64,000 nucleotides of DNA from positions 1 through 64,000 of the forward strand of contig MCGE01000023.1 in assembly GCA_002105175.1 (NCBI GenBank), in the 5' to 3' direction. Below the pieces are notes generated by a model, which was not told the origin of the DNA, searched no databases, and saw only the letters and a list, made by a program, of their open reading frames with translations. Shown piece by piece: positions 1 through 11,261 of the stretch (within the stretch, counting starts at the first letter, position 1; each line of letters opens with the position of its first letter). A program made the position numbers and the translations under genes. This stretch comes from Absidia repens. Taxonomy: Eukaryota > Mucoromycota > Mucoromycetes > Mucorales > Cunninghamellaceae.

Positions 1-43
1 AAAGTCACCGCCATTTCATTGATCTCAATGAGATGATGTCCAA

Positions 44-120
44 CTGGGATTAGTATCAGGACTAGTTTAAAGGGGTTTCTATTACGAGATGCATGGGGAA
101 ACCCTTTCAGTACGTAGCAT
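44..120 (+). repeat. Family A dispersed element, copy A1 (core fragment)
   Basis: This is a partial copy of the non-coding repeat found at least twelve times in this window. It keeps the opening 'attagtatcaggactagttt' and the strongest core block, 'gatgcatggggaaaccc' followed by tttca. The usual 3' part ending in AATAAAATATGT is missing. GGGTTT at 73-78 can pair with AAACCC at 99-104. Confidence 0.75.
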
Positions 121-263
121 ATTACACAACGAGCTGGGGTTGTTTTTTTCTATGCATAAACCTCCCCGCCCCCCACACACCATTTCTGTTATTCCACGCA
201 CATATGACATGCCCATTCAGCGAGACAATGAAAGGCATAAAAGAGAATAATAGTAAATAGACA

Positions 264-460
264 AGGCATGTTTAATTCTGATATAGATGCAATATAAACT
301 ATGACAACTAACGCAAAGTCGAGCTAATGACACTATTCTAAAATGAATGCTAATTTGATGAGGGTCAAAGATCACGAATCCAAAATGGAAGGGTTTCCCC
401 ATGGTGTTTGTATTGCACTTTTCAAAAGGCCCTGATTCAAGTTCTAACCACTAATCCAAG
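264..460 (-). repeat. Family A dispersed element, copy A2
   Basis: Read on the minus strand, it begins 'ttagtggttagaacttgaat', passes through 'ccatggggaaacccttcc' and 'attttggattc', and ends with a TATATCAGAATTAAACATG-type tail. It is followed on its 5' side by a purine-rich run (494-540), the complement of the CT-rich block seen upstream of other copies, and then by family C repeats. The same A-then-C order recurs near 55.7-56.4 kb. Confidence 0.75.
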
Positions 461-633
461 ATCACTAAATCCGCAGTTGAAGTTGACGTTCTAAAAAAAA
501 AAAAAAAAAAAAAGAAAGAAAGAGGAAGAAAAAAAAAAAGGGCCAACAGAAAATTTAAATCCATGAGAGGCGGAGTGCGAATGGCTCAGGCACCCTATTT
601 TTCGACCTTCTATTTTTCACCACACACAAAAAA

Positions 634-935
634 AAAGTACTCATTGACGACGCGCTGAGCACGACGGTTGGGCCCCAAGGGGCTGCCCACCATAGTGCGA
701 AATGGCGGAGGCTCTTATCCCTTCACTATTTTTTTTTCTTTTCAGCATACAAAAAAGAACTCATTGACGACGCGCTGAGCACGACGGTTGGGCCCCAAGG
801 GGTCGCCCACCAAAGTGCGAAATGGCGGAGGCTTTAATCCTATCCCATCGAAACCCACACTTTAACCAAAAACTGTGACACCCAGTAAATCGAAAGATTT
901 CCAAAAGCTCCTGCGGAGTGCCAGAGCGTTTATTA
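634..935 (+). repeat. Family C repeats, copies C1 and C2 in tandem
   Basis: Two closely similar GC-richer blocks lie in tandem (about 640-720 and 755-845). Both contain 'cattgacgacgcgctgagca', 'cgacggttgggccccaaggg' and 'gtgcgaaatggcggaggct'. The second continues into 'ccaaaagctcctgcggagtg' and ccagagcgtt. The same order with the same tail is seen at 56205-56390. The TTGGGCCCCAA centre is nearly palindromic. No coding potential is evident. It could be a SINE-like or other short dispersed element. Confidence 0.7.
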
Positions 936-940
936 GGCAT

Positions 941-1998
941 AATAATTAAAAGTTGAGCGGAGATCAAATAATATTTTAGGCACAAGCTAATTAGGAGCAC
1001 GAAAGAAGAATGGTGAACGAAACAACCAAGATGATACGAATTATGTACTGTACAGTGAAATATAATACTGTATAATGGTGCTTGTAAATATAAGTATAGC
1101 TAAACTGTAAATGAATAATAGTATTTGAATAACAGCGATCGAATATGTTTATTGAACAAAAATAATTTATCTTTTAAATCAAATCAATGGAATGTTTCGA
1201 TTGCGGAAAAGAAAAAGAAAAAGATAAAAGGTAAAGATAATAACAATAATAACAATAATAACAATAAGAATAGTATAATCATAGCAATAATGATGATGAT
1301 AATTGTGGCAGGTAGAGATGAGTATCATAGCAGAAATATTATGGCAGTGTAGGAAATTGCGGGTGGAAATAAAACGAGTGATAATAAACTAAATCAGTAA
1401 GCATGATGATGAATACAACTTCGTACCGTCTCGTTCATGACATATTCTTCACAGATACATTATTAATAGCTGCATTCACAATGTAGCCGATCACTCCACT
1501 ACAACATATGTACAGTACAGTATTGTGCCTACTTGCCCCATCCAAATTAACTTGGAATCGCTTCCTGATCACATGCGTACATACCACCCTTTTTTTGAAG
1601 ATCCCCTCTACCCCACTGTCCCGAGCATCATCGCTGCTGACGACTGCACTTTTGTTCTGTTCCATTATCCCACCGCAATCCCAATTGTCCCATGCCCCAT
1701 CTACCATCCTTGTATACGATACCAACACAATTTTTTTTATTGGTATAGAAGACAAACGGCATCCTGAATATTTTATATGATAGATAAATTAAATGAATTT
1801 TATTGATGGAAAATATGTGAAATGATGATTAAATGAATAATAAATACGATAAAAAAATATAAAAAAAAGATACTAATTCTGTCACTAGTACTAAACCGAA
1901 TGAAACTAGAAGGGATTTGGAGGGAGGGGTAATATAGGCGGTCAAGTTTGCGGTATTACCACGATTACAGGTAACAACTTGTTTATTCGGCTAATTGA
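941..1998. other. Intergenic, no convincing gene
   Basis: This is AT-rich sequence with an AAC/AAT-rich simple stretch (about 1235-1275) and short open frames on both strands at 1435-1780. Those frames oppose each other and show no family resemblance, so they are not called. It leads into the 3' end of the minus-strand ase1 gene. Confidence 0.5.
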
Positions 1999-2706
1999 TC
2001 AATTGTCAGACATATCACTGAGCTCAGGTCCATCATCAAAAATACCAAGATCCAGAGTCATATCATCATCCTCGAAAAATAGTGCACGACGTTCCGATAA
2101 TGTTTGAGACTTTTGCTTCTAAAATAAAAATGACCGTATATATATTTAGTACAAGTTTAACACATTTCATGATTCTATCTCACTAGTTTTGTTACCCCAT
2201 GATTCTACCTTTTGTGTAAAAGCTGTCATCCGGAGGGTATGATCAGGAGGTGCCGTGTTTTCATTCTTTATATAGTCTTTTTCAACAAGAGTATGACTAT
2301 CACTGTTGCAAGTGCTGTCACTATTTCGTCGTGTTTGGCGTTGCTTTTCATCGCTAGCTGGTAATGTATTTTTGATATCTTTGATGACGTTGTTGATATT
2401 GGATTGTGGAATTCGACTTTGTCTTTTTCTGATATTCTTTTCACGTGTACGATGAAGGGCACTGGTAGTGGAAGAGACCTGATAATCCAAGCGTCGCCAT
2501 TCGTTTTTTGTTTCAGTAATCGAATTTTGAAATTTGTTGTAAATGCGGTTGTGTTGGGGTGTACGGAACTGAAGGTGGTGCTGAGATCGATGTCGGGGAC
2601 TGGTCATGGGTGGTCGTACAGCTCTTGTAAATCGTTTGGGAGTTGTCGTTAGGTGAGCTTCGGAATTTTGGCCGCTCTGCTAAATAGAAAACTGCAATCA
2701 GATTCG

Positions 2707-2743
<37 letters not shown>

Positions 2744-4663
2744 GCTGTCCTAATGATTTACCTTGGTATCAGCTGTTAGTTGATCGAGATAGCATTCCCC
2801 ATAAACAGTAAATGGAAATCCAGTTGTGTCTTGGAATTCATATAGCGCGCCTTCTAGTTCACGTTTGCTCTATATAGATTTCATGATATATGAGTAAACT
2901 AAGATTGTAGCCTAATAAATCCATTACCTTTGGTAGTTCCCTTGATATTCTTTTTCTGAATTTTTCTTCCCGTAATAGTCGCCCAGGGTCTCTCTGCCCT
3001 TTACCAAAGAGTCGTTTCGGATCATTGGTACTTGCCTACATGGAATGCAGATATATTGATGAGAATTTTAATATGTATTTCGATTAACTTTACTGGCTAT
3101 TTACTTTAAAATCTTGAATTTCTTGAAGCAATTTCATATGTCGTTCCACTTTATCCAGTATATATTTTCGATCTTCCACCATGTGCTTCAAACGCTCCAC
3201 TTCGTTTTCATGTTCTTCTAGTAGATTGTCATTGTAGTCATCTAGCATATACAGATGTAAAATACTAATATTAAAAACAACGATAATAGTCGTAGTAATA
3301 ACAATAATAGTTACCTGATTCAATGTAGGCGAAGCCATCACGTTCACGTTGTGAAAAATACAACTGGTTCCATAAGCCTTCAATTTCATTTCGAGCATCC
3401 AAAATAAAGTCTTGCACCTTTTCTGATTTAAGTTTGAGCATCCTATCAAGTTCCATTTCATACTATTCAATTAAATAGTTCATGAGAAAATGGTGATCCT
3501 CTTTATTGACTTTTTATTCTTTTACCTTTTGTAATTCGGTAGTAGATACACCCTTGTTAGATTGTAAAAAGATGTTTTTTTCGTCGTTCTCCACTTGAAG
3601 TCGATCCCAAAGACGATATAATAGTTGTGAAATTTCCTGTTTCCTAAATTCCCGCTGTTGTTTCAATTCTTCCAGCTACAAATAAAGACGTACCGTTAAT
3701 TTGCATTGAAGTGTGATTGGATTGCTATCTTGGTTTACCTGGGCGATGGTTTGCATTATATTATCCAATTGGTGATCTTGTACTAATGTCGCATATAACG
3801 ACACCCTTTTATCCGGTTCGTGGCGGTTTTCATGAAGTTGGTTTAATGAATGGTCGAGGCTCGATTTTGGTGATACGTCTAAGTCTTCCCAGAGCTTTCG
3901 AATGAGTTCTGCACCGGAATCCACCTGCTGTGCCCGTTGCACCTATATACACGAATTCAAAAGAATAAATATAAACATAAAGTGACACGCTCAAAACTGT
4001 ATGTTTTGACTTACATATTCATTTTCACACCGTCGGATTTCTTCTTCTAAAGCTGTCACAGTAGGGAGAGAAACATCCACGTTGGTCCGGATGATCAGTT
4101 CCGTATTAACAAATGCATCCAAAGTGGTTTGATATTCTTCCAGTCGTTGATAAAGTTCTAAAGTGGCAAAAAAATAACAATCCTAGGTTAGTGACACGTA
4201 GAGATAAAGGATTGATTGATTGTTGTTGTTGTTGCTTACCTTTAACATCGGCAAGGCGTTTTTCGTAGTGCTGTATATATAAAAGTCAGTATACAAATTG
4301 AATTTATATTTTAACATATTGCATCAACTTTACCTTTTGAACAATATCCTTTTCAGCGTTCAGTTTATCCAATGTTGTAGAGTAAGGTCTTTGTTGATGA
4401 TCTTGCCAGCTGTCGTCGATATATTCACCCATGAGGCGTTTCAGTTTAACGATAGCCTTATACGTTTGTTTGCACTGTTGCTGTAAAGCATCACGTTCAT
4501 TGGTCAAAGTAGTGATGTGATTATCTATCAAGTTCAGCATGGAGCGGCATAGTTGATCTCTATTTTCTTGCTGTTTGGTTGACGGTGTACCCAGTTCTTC
4601 ATGCAATAGCGTCCAAGTCTCAAAACGTGACCCAAGGTGATCCATTAATTCCTCTCTCGTCAT
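1999..4663 (-). CDS. ase1: Ase1/PRC1/MAP65-family microtubule-bundling protein
   Basis: This protein crosslinks antiparallel microtubules in the spindle midzone and supports cytokinesis. The call rests on family signatures in several exons. 'LWNQLYFSQRERDGFAYIES' matches the PRC1 LW-D-x-C-hydrophobic-S-x-x-x-R segment, and 'DPKRLFGKGQRDPGRLLREE' followed by KFRKRI is the Ase1/PRC1 spectrin-region motif. Earlier exons carry 'LWEDLDVSP' and long heptad-rich coiled coil. The start is the ATG at 4663 (MTREELMDHLG). Exon 1 runs to 4334, exon 2 is 4270-4240, and exon 3 is 4158-4015. Further exons follow to a basic and then acidic tail ending LSDMSDN and TGA at 1999-2001. I estimate about nine exons and about 700 residues. 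One intron contains a 35-nt poly(T) run at 2708-2742. Exact borders of the middle exons are inferred. Confidence 0.88.
2708..2742. repeat. Poly(T) run of 35 nt inside an ase1 intron
   Basis: This uninterrupted T run lies between two coding exons of the minus-strand ase1 gene, so on the sense strand it is poly(A) inside an intron. Confidence 0.95.
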
Positions 4664-5290
4664 TTGTATTTATTGCTGATGGTGTTGCTTTTTTCGTGTC
4701 GCTATTCCAGTGAGCGTCAATTGTAGATTGAAAAGTAGAATAAATTGTGTAAAAGGAGCATGGTGAGCAAAAAACCAAAATCCAAAAAATAAATAAATAA
4801 AAAGGCGGGGCTTGAATTAACCATCATCTGCCATTTTAATTAAACTGTATGAAGGTGTAGGCTAAATGAATTAAAGTCGATTGTTGTGATCTCGGGGTGG
4901 ATAACAATTTGATACCAACAGTACTAGCGACGATTAAACATTTTGATAAGTATAAAAGCAGTTGTTGTTTTGGCGATATCAAAATATGGCGCCTACAGCG
5001 TTTTAAGTTTCAATTGATGCCAAGTGCTATTATTTTTTGGACGATATATACTACCGTCTTGATTTTTTTAATGAACTGTATCCCAGGTCTTTTTTTTTCG
5101 TTACTACTGAATTTACTTAATATTGATAAGGGATTTGTGAGAGAGCTTCCGGTAACTGCAGCTACTTCAGGTGAATTCGAGATTTTGACTTCAGTGGGGT
5201 TTTTATTACCTCGATTAGAATCAGATATTTTCATCATTAGTCAAAAAGTGCATTGTAGAAGATACATACATGTAAATATACATATGACTA

Positions 5291-5339
<49 letters not shown>

Positions 5340-5890
5340 TGCTACACTTAACCGAGCACTTTCCAATGCACTTCTATCATCATATTTTTATGCATTCATC
5401 GCTATTTATTGGATTATTGTTCTCGCTGTCTTTTTTTCATGAGTTTACCACCTTCTTTTTCTGATGTCATCCAATGAATCTCTCATACTCTTACATTAAT
5501 AGCCAGTGCAGTAAATAGAATCCTGAAACGGCAGCTAATAGTTGTTGCCTTATACTTAATCCTTTATTTTTGCTCAACGCACGTCAGTTTTTTCAAAACC
5601 TAAAGCGTTATACAGTGTAGATGTACTCATTCGACAGGACTAATATGAGAGACTCATGACAGAAAGGTACATTATATTTTATTCGGATGTAAATATAAAT
5701 ACGACGTTTAAACTAAACTGGTCCGATAATAATATTATGGCACATATATTAATGTGAGACTACTAGCTGTGTATATGTATGTGTGGGCGAGTGACGAGCG
5801 TATAGGGATGGGGGTATCACGTTGTAGAATAAACATAACGTCCGATAAACTGGTTAAATAAAACAGGGTAAGCTCTCCTCCATCTTGTTT
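4664..5890. other. Intergenic between ase1 and a family A element
   Basis: This holds the ase1 upstream region, a 45-nt poly(A) run (5292-5336) and a decayed family A 3' end on the minus strand (about 5670-5760; ATTTTATTCGGATGTAAATA). A minus-strand frame at 5010-5237 has protein-like composition (MMKISDSNRGNKNPTEVK) but no recognised family, splice partners or upstream exons. It is noted here and not called as a gene. The opposing plus-strand frame runs into the poly(A) tract and looks spurious. Confidence 0.45.
5292..5336. repeat. Poly(A) run of 45 nt
   Basis: An uninterrupted A run in intergenic DNA. It could be a retroposition tail or replication-slippage expansion; the sequence does not decide. 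Confidence 0.95.
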
Positions 5891-6083
5891 AAAAAGGCAT
5901 CAGGACACGGGCACAGCCAAGCTGTCGCTATTGAATAGTGATCGTTACTGTCATTTGAGGAGAATGTTTGTGCAGTTTTGATTGCTTTAAAAAAAGAGAG
6001 GAGGGTCTTTTTTTTCGATCCATCGAAATAATAATAATTATTGCAAGCCCAATCCTTACAAGGTGTAAACAATAATTTCCAAT

Positions 6084-6096
6084 CCCGCCCACGTGG
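6084..6096 (+). promoter_or_regulatory. C-rich E-box of element A3
   Basis: The string CCCGCCCACGTGG contains a CACGTG E-box. It recurs at the same relative place in A5 (18433-18444) and, on the minus strand, in A12 (about 16150-16161). Altered versions occur in A8 and A9. A promoter role is inference from position upstream of a CT-rich block. Confidence 0.5.
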
Positions 6097-6419
6097 ATAT
6101 TTATTTTGTTTTCTCCTTCTCTCTTTTATTCTTTCGTTTCTTTTTTACTTCCACTTTTTTCTTCACCATTCACCTTCTCTGAGGAATGACGATCTTAGAT
6201 TAGTGTCAGGACTAGGTTAGAATGGATTTTAGAACAGGGATTACAGCATGCATGGGGAATCCCTTTCATTTTGGATCTAGGTCGTCAAACCACCATTAGT
6301 TGGCTTTGGAGACTTCGTTGCTTTAGTGCTAGTTTTTCCATAGTTTAAATCTATATATAAATAAAATATGTCACTTTTTCCTTATCTCAATGAAATATGT
6401 TCCACGAGCCTCTGACTTA

Positions 6420-6422
<3 letters not shown>

Positions 6423-6452
<30 letters not shown>
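6423..6452 (+). repeat. (TC)n microsatellite
   Basis: About 15 TC dinucleotide repeats lie within the downstream part of element A3. Confidence 0.95.
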
Positions 6453-6454
<2 letters not shown>

Positions 6455-6860
6455 GATTTGTATAGTAGATCCCTTTGTAGATCAGTGTCAACTGTTGCTA
6501 CGCCTCAATAAAATATATTTCATTTATAGTAATTCTAATGTCTGGTATACATTGTGAAATACGTTATATCACCTTTTACAATTGTCTCCTTAGATTAATG
6601 TTGACCTTCTTCCAATCTTACGTCAGTCTTCCTCATACATCGTCCACTAAATCCTACTATTGAATCCCCTGTTGCAACAGACCCTCTCTCCTTTAGTTTT
6701 CGTATATATCAGTATGCTTAATAAAATATGACTTTAATTAACTGTCCTTAAATCATCGGACAGTAAAAAAAATTGCTTTGTAGATCTTTTGTGAGTCTCC
6801 CACCAAACACTTGCTTTCTAGTTCACCCACAATAACAATTTGCCCTGAACTCAGGAAGCG

Positions 6861-7300
6861 GCTAATAGTATAGGTCGCTCACTGTCAAAGATAGTCATAT
6901 TCCTGCTCTACCATTCATATTAATCAAACCACATACCACTATCAGGACACCGTCCTCCCCTCCTTAGACTGTTATAGTAAATAAGGAAAGCCAAATTGAG
7001 CCCAACAGACCACCCATTAGAATGTAAAATAGAATAGTTATAATTACATAAAAAAAGGAGACTTCAATCAGCTTACATCGTTTGACAGCCAGTAGATTAA
7101 TTTAATGCAAATGTAAGAGTTGTATTTGAAATTCAAAAATTGCAACAGTTAAGGTTTACTTTACTTTCTTGCCGAGCTGCCGCATATGATAAAATGATGA
7201 GACAGATGTGTAAAATACTATAGCATGATATCCTCTAAAATTTTATCGTTTAATTGGACATATATTATACAAATAAACTTCTAAAAAGGCATATATTGTC
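6861..7300. other. Intergenic, nothing recognised
   Basis: AT-rich sequence between element A3 and the CACACATA minisatellite. No gene, RNA or conserved motif was recognised. Confidence 0.5.
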
Positions 7301-7305
7301 AGTAC

Positions 7306-7545
7306 ATACATACACACATACACACATACACACATACACACATACACACATACACACATACACACATACACACATACACACATACACACATACACACATA
7401 CACACATACACACATACACACATACACACATACACACATACACACATACACACATACACACATACACACATACACACATACACACATACACACATACACA
7501 CATACACACAGACACACAGACACACATATACACATATACACATAT
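7306..7545. repeat. (CACACATA)n minisatellite
   Basis: An 8-bp unit CACACATA is repeated about 25 times with almost no variation, then drifts into CACAGACA and CATATA units near 7512-7545. It lies about 180 bp beyond the stop codon of med15. It opens long frames on both strands that encode only Thr-His/Val-Cys repeats and are not genes. Confidence 0.97.
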
Positions 7546-7727
7546 ATATCAGTATATCAATTGGACTGAGATGAGGTGTTTTTTTTTATTGATTGACTTG
7601 ATAAAAAAAAGGAAAGGGGGAATAAATGATGCTACACTATTTGAACTGCAAACAATAATAATGATGATATATATGTGTATATAAAGAGAGACATGTAAAT
7701 ATGAAAAAATAGAATAGGTAAATAAAA

Positions 7728-9740
7728 TCATAACAGAGGAGGATGAGATAGTCTGTTACCACTATCATAACTAATAAAGCCAACGCTATCAAAATCCAAT
7801 GAGGACACATTTTCTGAGATACCAAGTTGCTGCCAGTTGTTCTTGACAAGTTCTTCATTCATTTCAGACGATGAGGGAGATGTTGAAAATAAAGACGAAG
7901 AGTTGTTGGATTGATCCGCCAATAATGAATTGTTGTTAAAGGCGGAAGATAGACTTTTGGTGTCCAATTCATTGATAGAAAACGTTTCGCCCTTAAACCC
8001 TTCCTTGAGCGCACAGTCGATGATGGATGAATGCGATCCGGAGATGTCAATGTTGTTGTTGTTGTTGCTGTATGATTCCCCTGTGTGTGGTATTGCCATG
8101 TCAGTACTATTGTTGTTACACCCAATATTAAAGTCATCCATAACAAAGACTGGTGCCCTGCTCGTTTCTGTTGAAGGCGTCGTATTTGTCATGTTGTTGA
8201 GAGTATCAGCGTTAGTCGCATTGTCCTCTGATCCTGCACCTGGTCGCAAATAGTCGGACGTTGGCGATGTGGTTATTATTGCAGGTTGTACAGTGATGGG
8301 GGGCTCGGCTGACGCATTTGTTGTCGATGATTTAAACGCACTGACGGAAGTCGTTTCAGTTACAGTTGCTGGTGAAGACAATGTGCTACTACAAATAGTT
8401 TCCCATTTCATTTTTTGCTGAAAATCTTGTGATGACGTCGTTTCCGATGGAGAATTTCCCATAGCAAAGTTCAAATTATTGGCGGTGGAGGTGGATAGTG
8501 GTGATAATGCGGAATCCGTTGTGTGCAGTTGTTGCTGATCAATTTTCAAAATATTGCTCGTATCCGACGAAAAAGCATCCGATTGTTGACTGATATGATC
8601 TTTGCCGGTAAGTCGTTCCTTAGCTTGAGTGATAAAACCATCCAGTATTCGATGTAGTCGAGCTTTTTGAGGGTCCGCTAACTTGATCTTGTTCAGAGAA
8701 TCTTGGGATAATAGCCAGGAGCATTTCAGGGCCTGTGCAGGTAACATGGCGACAATGTTGGCCGGGATTTTGGAAGAAAGGGCAGCTAGATAGAACATTT
8801 GTGATTGTGAATCGTTCGGCATCGTTACCGTCCGCAGTCGCTGTTGAGCTGCATCAAAAATAGATTCAGTCGATGTTGGTCCAATCTTCGCATCTATGGA
8901 AGGTGAATCCGTTTTCGCAACTGCCCTTGCGCAATCTGGAATTGATGGCCAAACATTTTCCGGTTGGGAGCAATATGCCAGTGCAGGATCGGTGGCTGAA
9001 TTACTTTCTCGCTGTTGTTGTGTTGGCTGGTCGGTCATTGCACGTTGCTTTTTGGAAGGCGGGAAATTGAGGTCAGTAATTTCGCGTTTGATGAATGACG
9101 AATTTGATGAATGCGGCATACTTGGTGATGGAGTAGTTGTGTTTGTTGATGTTTCAGTGTGTGATATAGGTGGTAACTGGTGATTGGTTTGCTGTCTTAG
9201 TGGCTGTTGTGGTTGAGATTGAGGAGACTTGAGTGAATCGCCGTTAACAGTATTTCGGATCCAAGCAAAAACGGCACTGAACTGTTCCCTAATTTGTCGC
9301 AGACGTTCCAAAGTAATCAAGTATACATTTTGAGGAAGGGCATTGAGTTGATCCTCGAATATATATTTCATAATGATCAGGCGTCGGGTAGCTTCACAGT
9401 TTGAGGTAAGGGCCAAAAATATGGGTAATAAGTGACCGATCTTTTCATACAATGGGCGCATCTGCATTACAGTTTCACAAATTGTCTTTTTTCTGGCTCA
9501 GTCAAATTGCCAAGTGCCTGGAAATGGGCTAGAAGAAAAATGTCAATTCATAAGTTCCAAGTCTATAAATATAAATATAAATATAAATATATTACCTCTA
9601 TTAGTCCTGATATTTTCATCTAGTTGACGAACGATAATGGTAGCTTGAATTCTTTGTTGCGCAGATATGAGGTTTGACGTTTGTTGCCGTTGTTGTATGT
9701 TATTCATCACCGGTTGAATAGTAGTAGTGGATTGTGATGA

Positions 9741-9774
<34 letters not shown>

Positions 9775-10529
9775 CGCTGCTGTAATAGCCTTTGTTGAGC
9801 CAAGAAGATTTGCAGTTGCAATTGCAGCTGCTGTTGTTGTTTCTGTTGCTGTTGCATCATAGATGTTATTGGTGATGTGAGGGACTGATTCATTGTTGGT
9901 TGCTGTTGTTGTTGATTTTGTTGTTTGTTCAAATATTGTTGATTATTTCTAATGCAAGATGATTGTATTTGCTGAGTATGGCTGAGAGCATTGGAGGTAT
10001 TTTGGGACTGCTGCTGTACCATTTGCAACTGTGGAGAAATTGATGCCTGAGTAGGTTGAGGTGCCATTGCTGCTGATAAATTCGTGATACCATTTCCGCC
10101 ACCGCCAGTAGTTACTGTGTTTTCAATTTGGTATTTGATTTGATTGTACTTTCCTGCATAAGCCAAAATATATTGAGTCTATTGAGGAAAGGTGAAATGA
10201 ATCATGTAATAGGTGAGTGGTCAGCCAATTTCTTAATGTACTTCATTGTTCTTACTTACTTTATTTGAACTTTGCAAATAAATCGAATGCTCAAAATTTC
10301 TGGCCGTGGTAAATATGGAGTTGTCGTCAGTATGAGGTGACAAGTGTTTCAAGGATCGGGCCCTATTTGCGTATAATATAACCGGTGAGTCAATCAAACA
10401 AACAAGGTATTTCCTAATCTTGACTTACAAATTCCTAATAAGACCAAATCTTTCTTGTCCGTTCAGTTCAACGCGCCAATTTGCGCTTAAATTCGGGGTT
10501 GGGATCGGTCTACTGTTAGTGTTGTCCAT
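7728..10529 (-). CDS. med15: Mediator tail subunit Med15 (Gal11-like), with a frame break
   Basis: Med15 links activators to the Mediator complex in the nucleus. Exon 1 (10529-10429) opens MDNTNSRPIPTPNLSANWRV. Exons 2 (10362-10260) and 3 (10178-9596) complete a KIX-type domain: NWRVELNGQERFGLIRNL, then ARNFEHSIYLQSSNK and KYNQIKYQIENTV. A glutamine-rich block follows in exon 3. Exon 4 (9528-7728) starts AHFQALGNLTEPEKRQFVKL and then meets TAA at 9469-9467. The clear continuation MRPLYEKIGHLLPIFLALT lies in another frame starting at 9467. Counting exon lengths, one missing base near 9470 restores a single frame of about 862 residues. The rest is low-complexity N/S/T-rich sequence ending LSHPPLL. 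The frame break may be an assembly error or a real lesion. Confidence 0.85.
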
Positions 10530-11217
10530 GATCGGCGTTTGTTGTTTCTTTGTTTTGCAAAAAAAAAAAAAAATAACAATAAAAAAAAAAAGATATTTCT
10601 GAATGAAAGGGGGGAGGGAGTTTGAGTAGATTTGGTTTAAAACAAAGCAAAAAGGTTCCAATGTTGTTTTAGTTTATGTGGAGATATAAAAAAGATGTGA
10701 AGAAGAAAGGGAAAAAAAGGAGGAGAAAAGTATAGAGGAAAAATGGAGTCTGAAGTTTTCTTGGGCAGAAAAAAAAAATTCATCAGGCTGCAAAAACGAA
10801 ACGACCTGACTTGATAAAATATTATACTCGCAATATATCAAATCACATTGTTACTACTTCACAGGAATAAGTCTTTTTTATTATCAGTTATTATTATATT
10901 TTTTTTCTTCCAAATATGTTGATCAAAGAACGCTTTTCCTTATTTTCATTATCACTACAGCTCCTCCATACAACAGCCAATGGAAAGTCTTTTCCAATTT
11001 CTACAGACCCGCCGATAAATTTTCATTGTATATACCCTGCTTCCTGCCGTTTAGCGCCCACTGTCTGTTTCCAGCACTATCACACCAGTCTTATTGTTTC
11101 CAAAAGATAGGCCCCAAAATATGTAACCTAAATTGTTTGATGAAGGTAGGGCACAGACCGTCAGGCCCCAGTATTCAAAACCCATTGCCATAATTTATTA
11201 GAAAACGGTCCGAAGAC

Positions 11218-11261
<44 letters not shown>

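Larger units (their letters stand above)
5890..6860 (+). repeat. Family A element, copy A3 (long form)
   Basis: This is one of the best long copies. It has the C-rich E-box 'cccgcccacgtgg' at 6084-6096, a CT-rich block, and the core 'gcatgcatggggaatcccttt' split around GGGATT (6237-6242) and AATCCC (6258-6263), which can pair. The short unit ends at AATAAAATATGTC near 6360-6372. Downstream similarity to copies A5 and A8 continues for hundreds of bases, including further CAATAAAATAT modules near 6505 and 6720 and 'cttgctttctagttcaccc' near 6808. No reading frame is shared along the long form. Confidence 0.75.

Noticed and set aside
217..402. 61-codon minus-strand frame
   Set aside because: It lies entirely in family A copy A2, and the frame is not kept in the other copies.
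640..935. Family C as a tRNA-derived SINE or hammerhead ribozyme
   Set aside because: No A-box/B-box pair, no GGTTCGA-type T loop and no CTGANGA...GAAA core could be found on either strand.
761..1000. 79-codon minus-strand frame
   Set aside because: It covers family C repeat sequence; the frame is not kept in C4.
1435..1780. Opposing frames of 106 and 90 codons
   Set aside because: They overlap on opposite strands, have no splice partners and no recognisable motif; chance is the simplest explanation.
4897..5442. 181-codon plus-strand frame with hydrophobic stretches
   Set aside because: It starts at a non-ATG codon, runs through the 45-nt poly(A) tract as a lysine run, and shows no family features.
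7243..7574. Four long overlapping open frames on both strands
   Set aside because: They encode only the CACACATA minisatellite (Thr-His-Ile or Val-Cys-Met repeats) and have no unique sequence.
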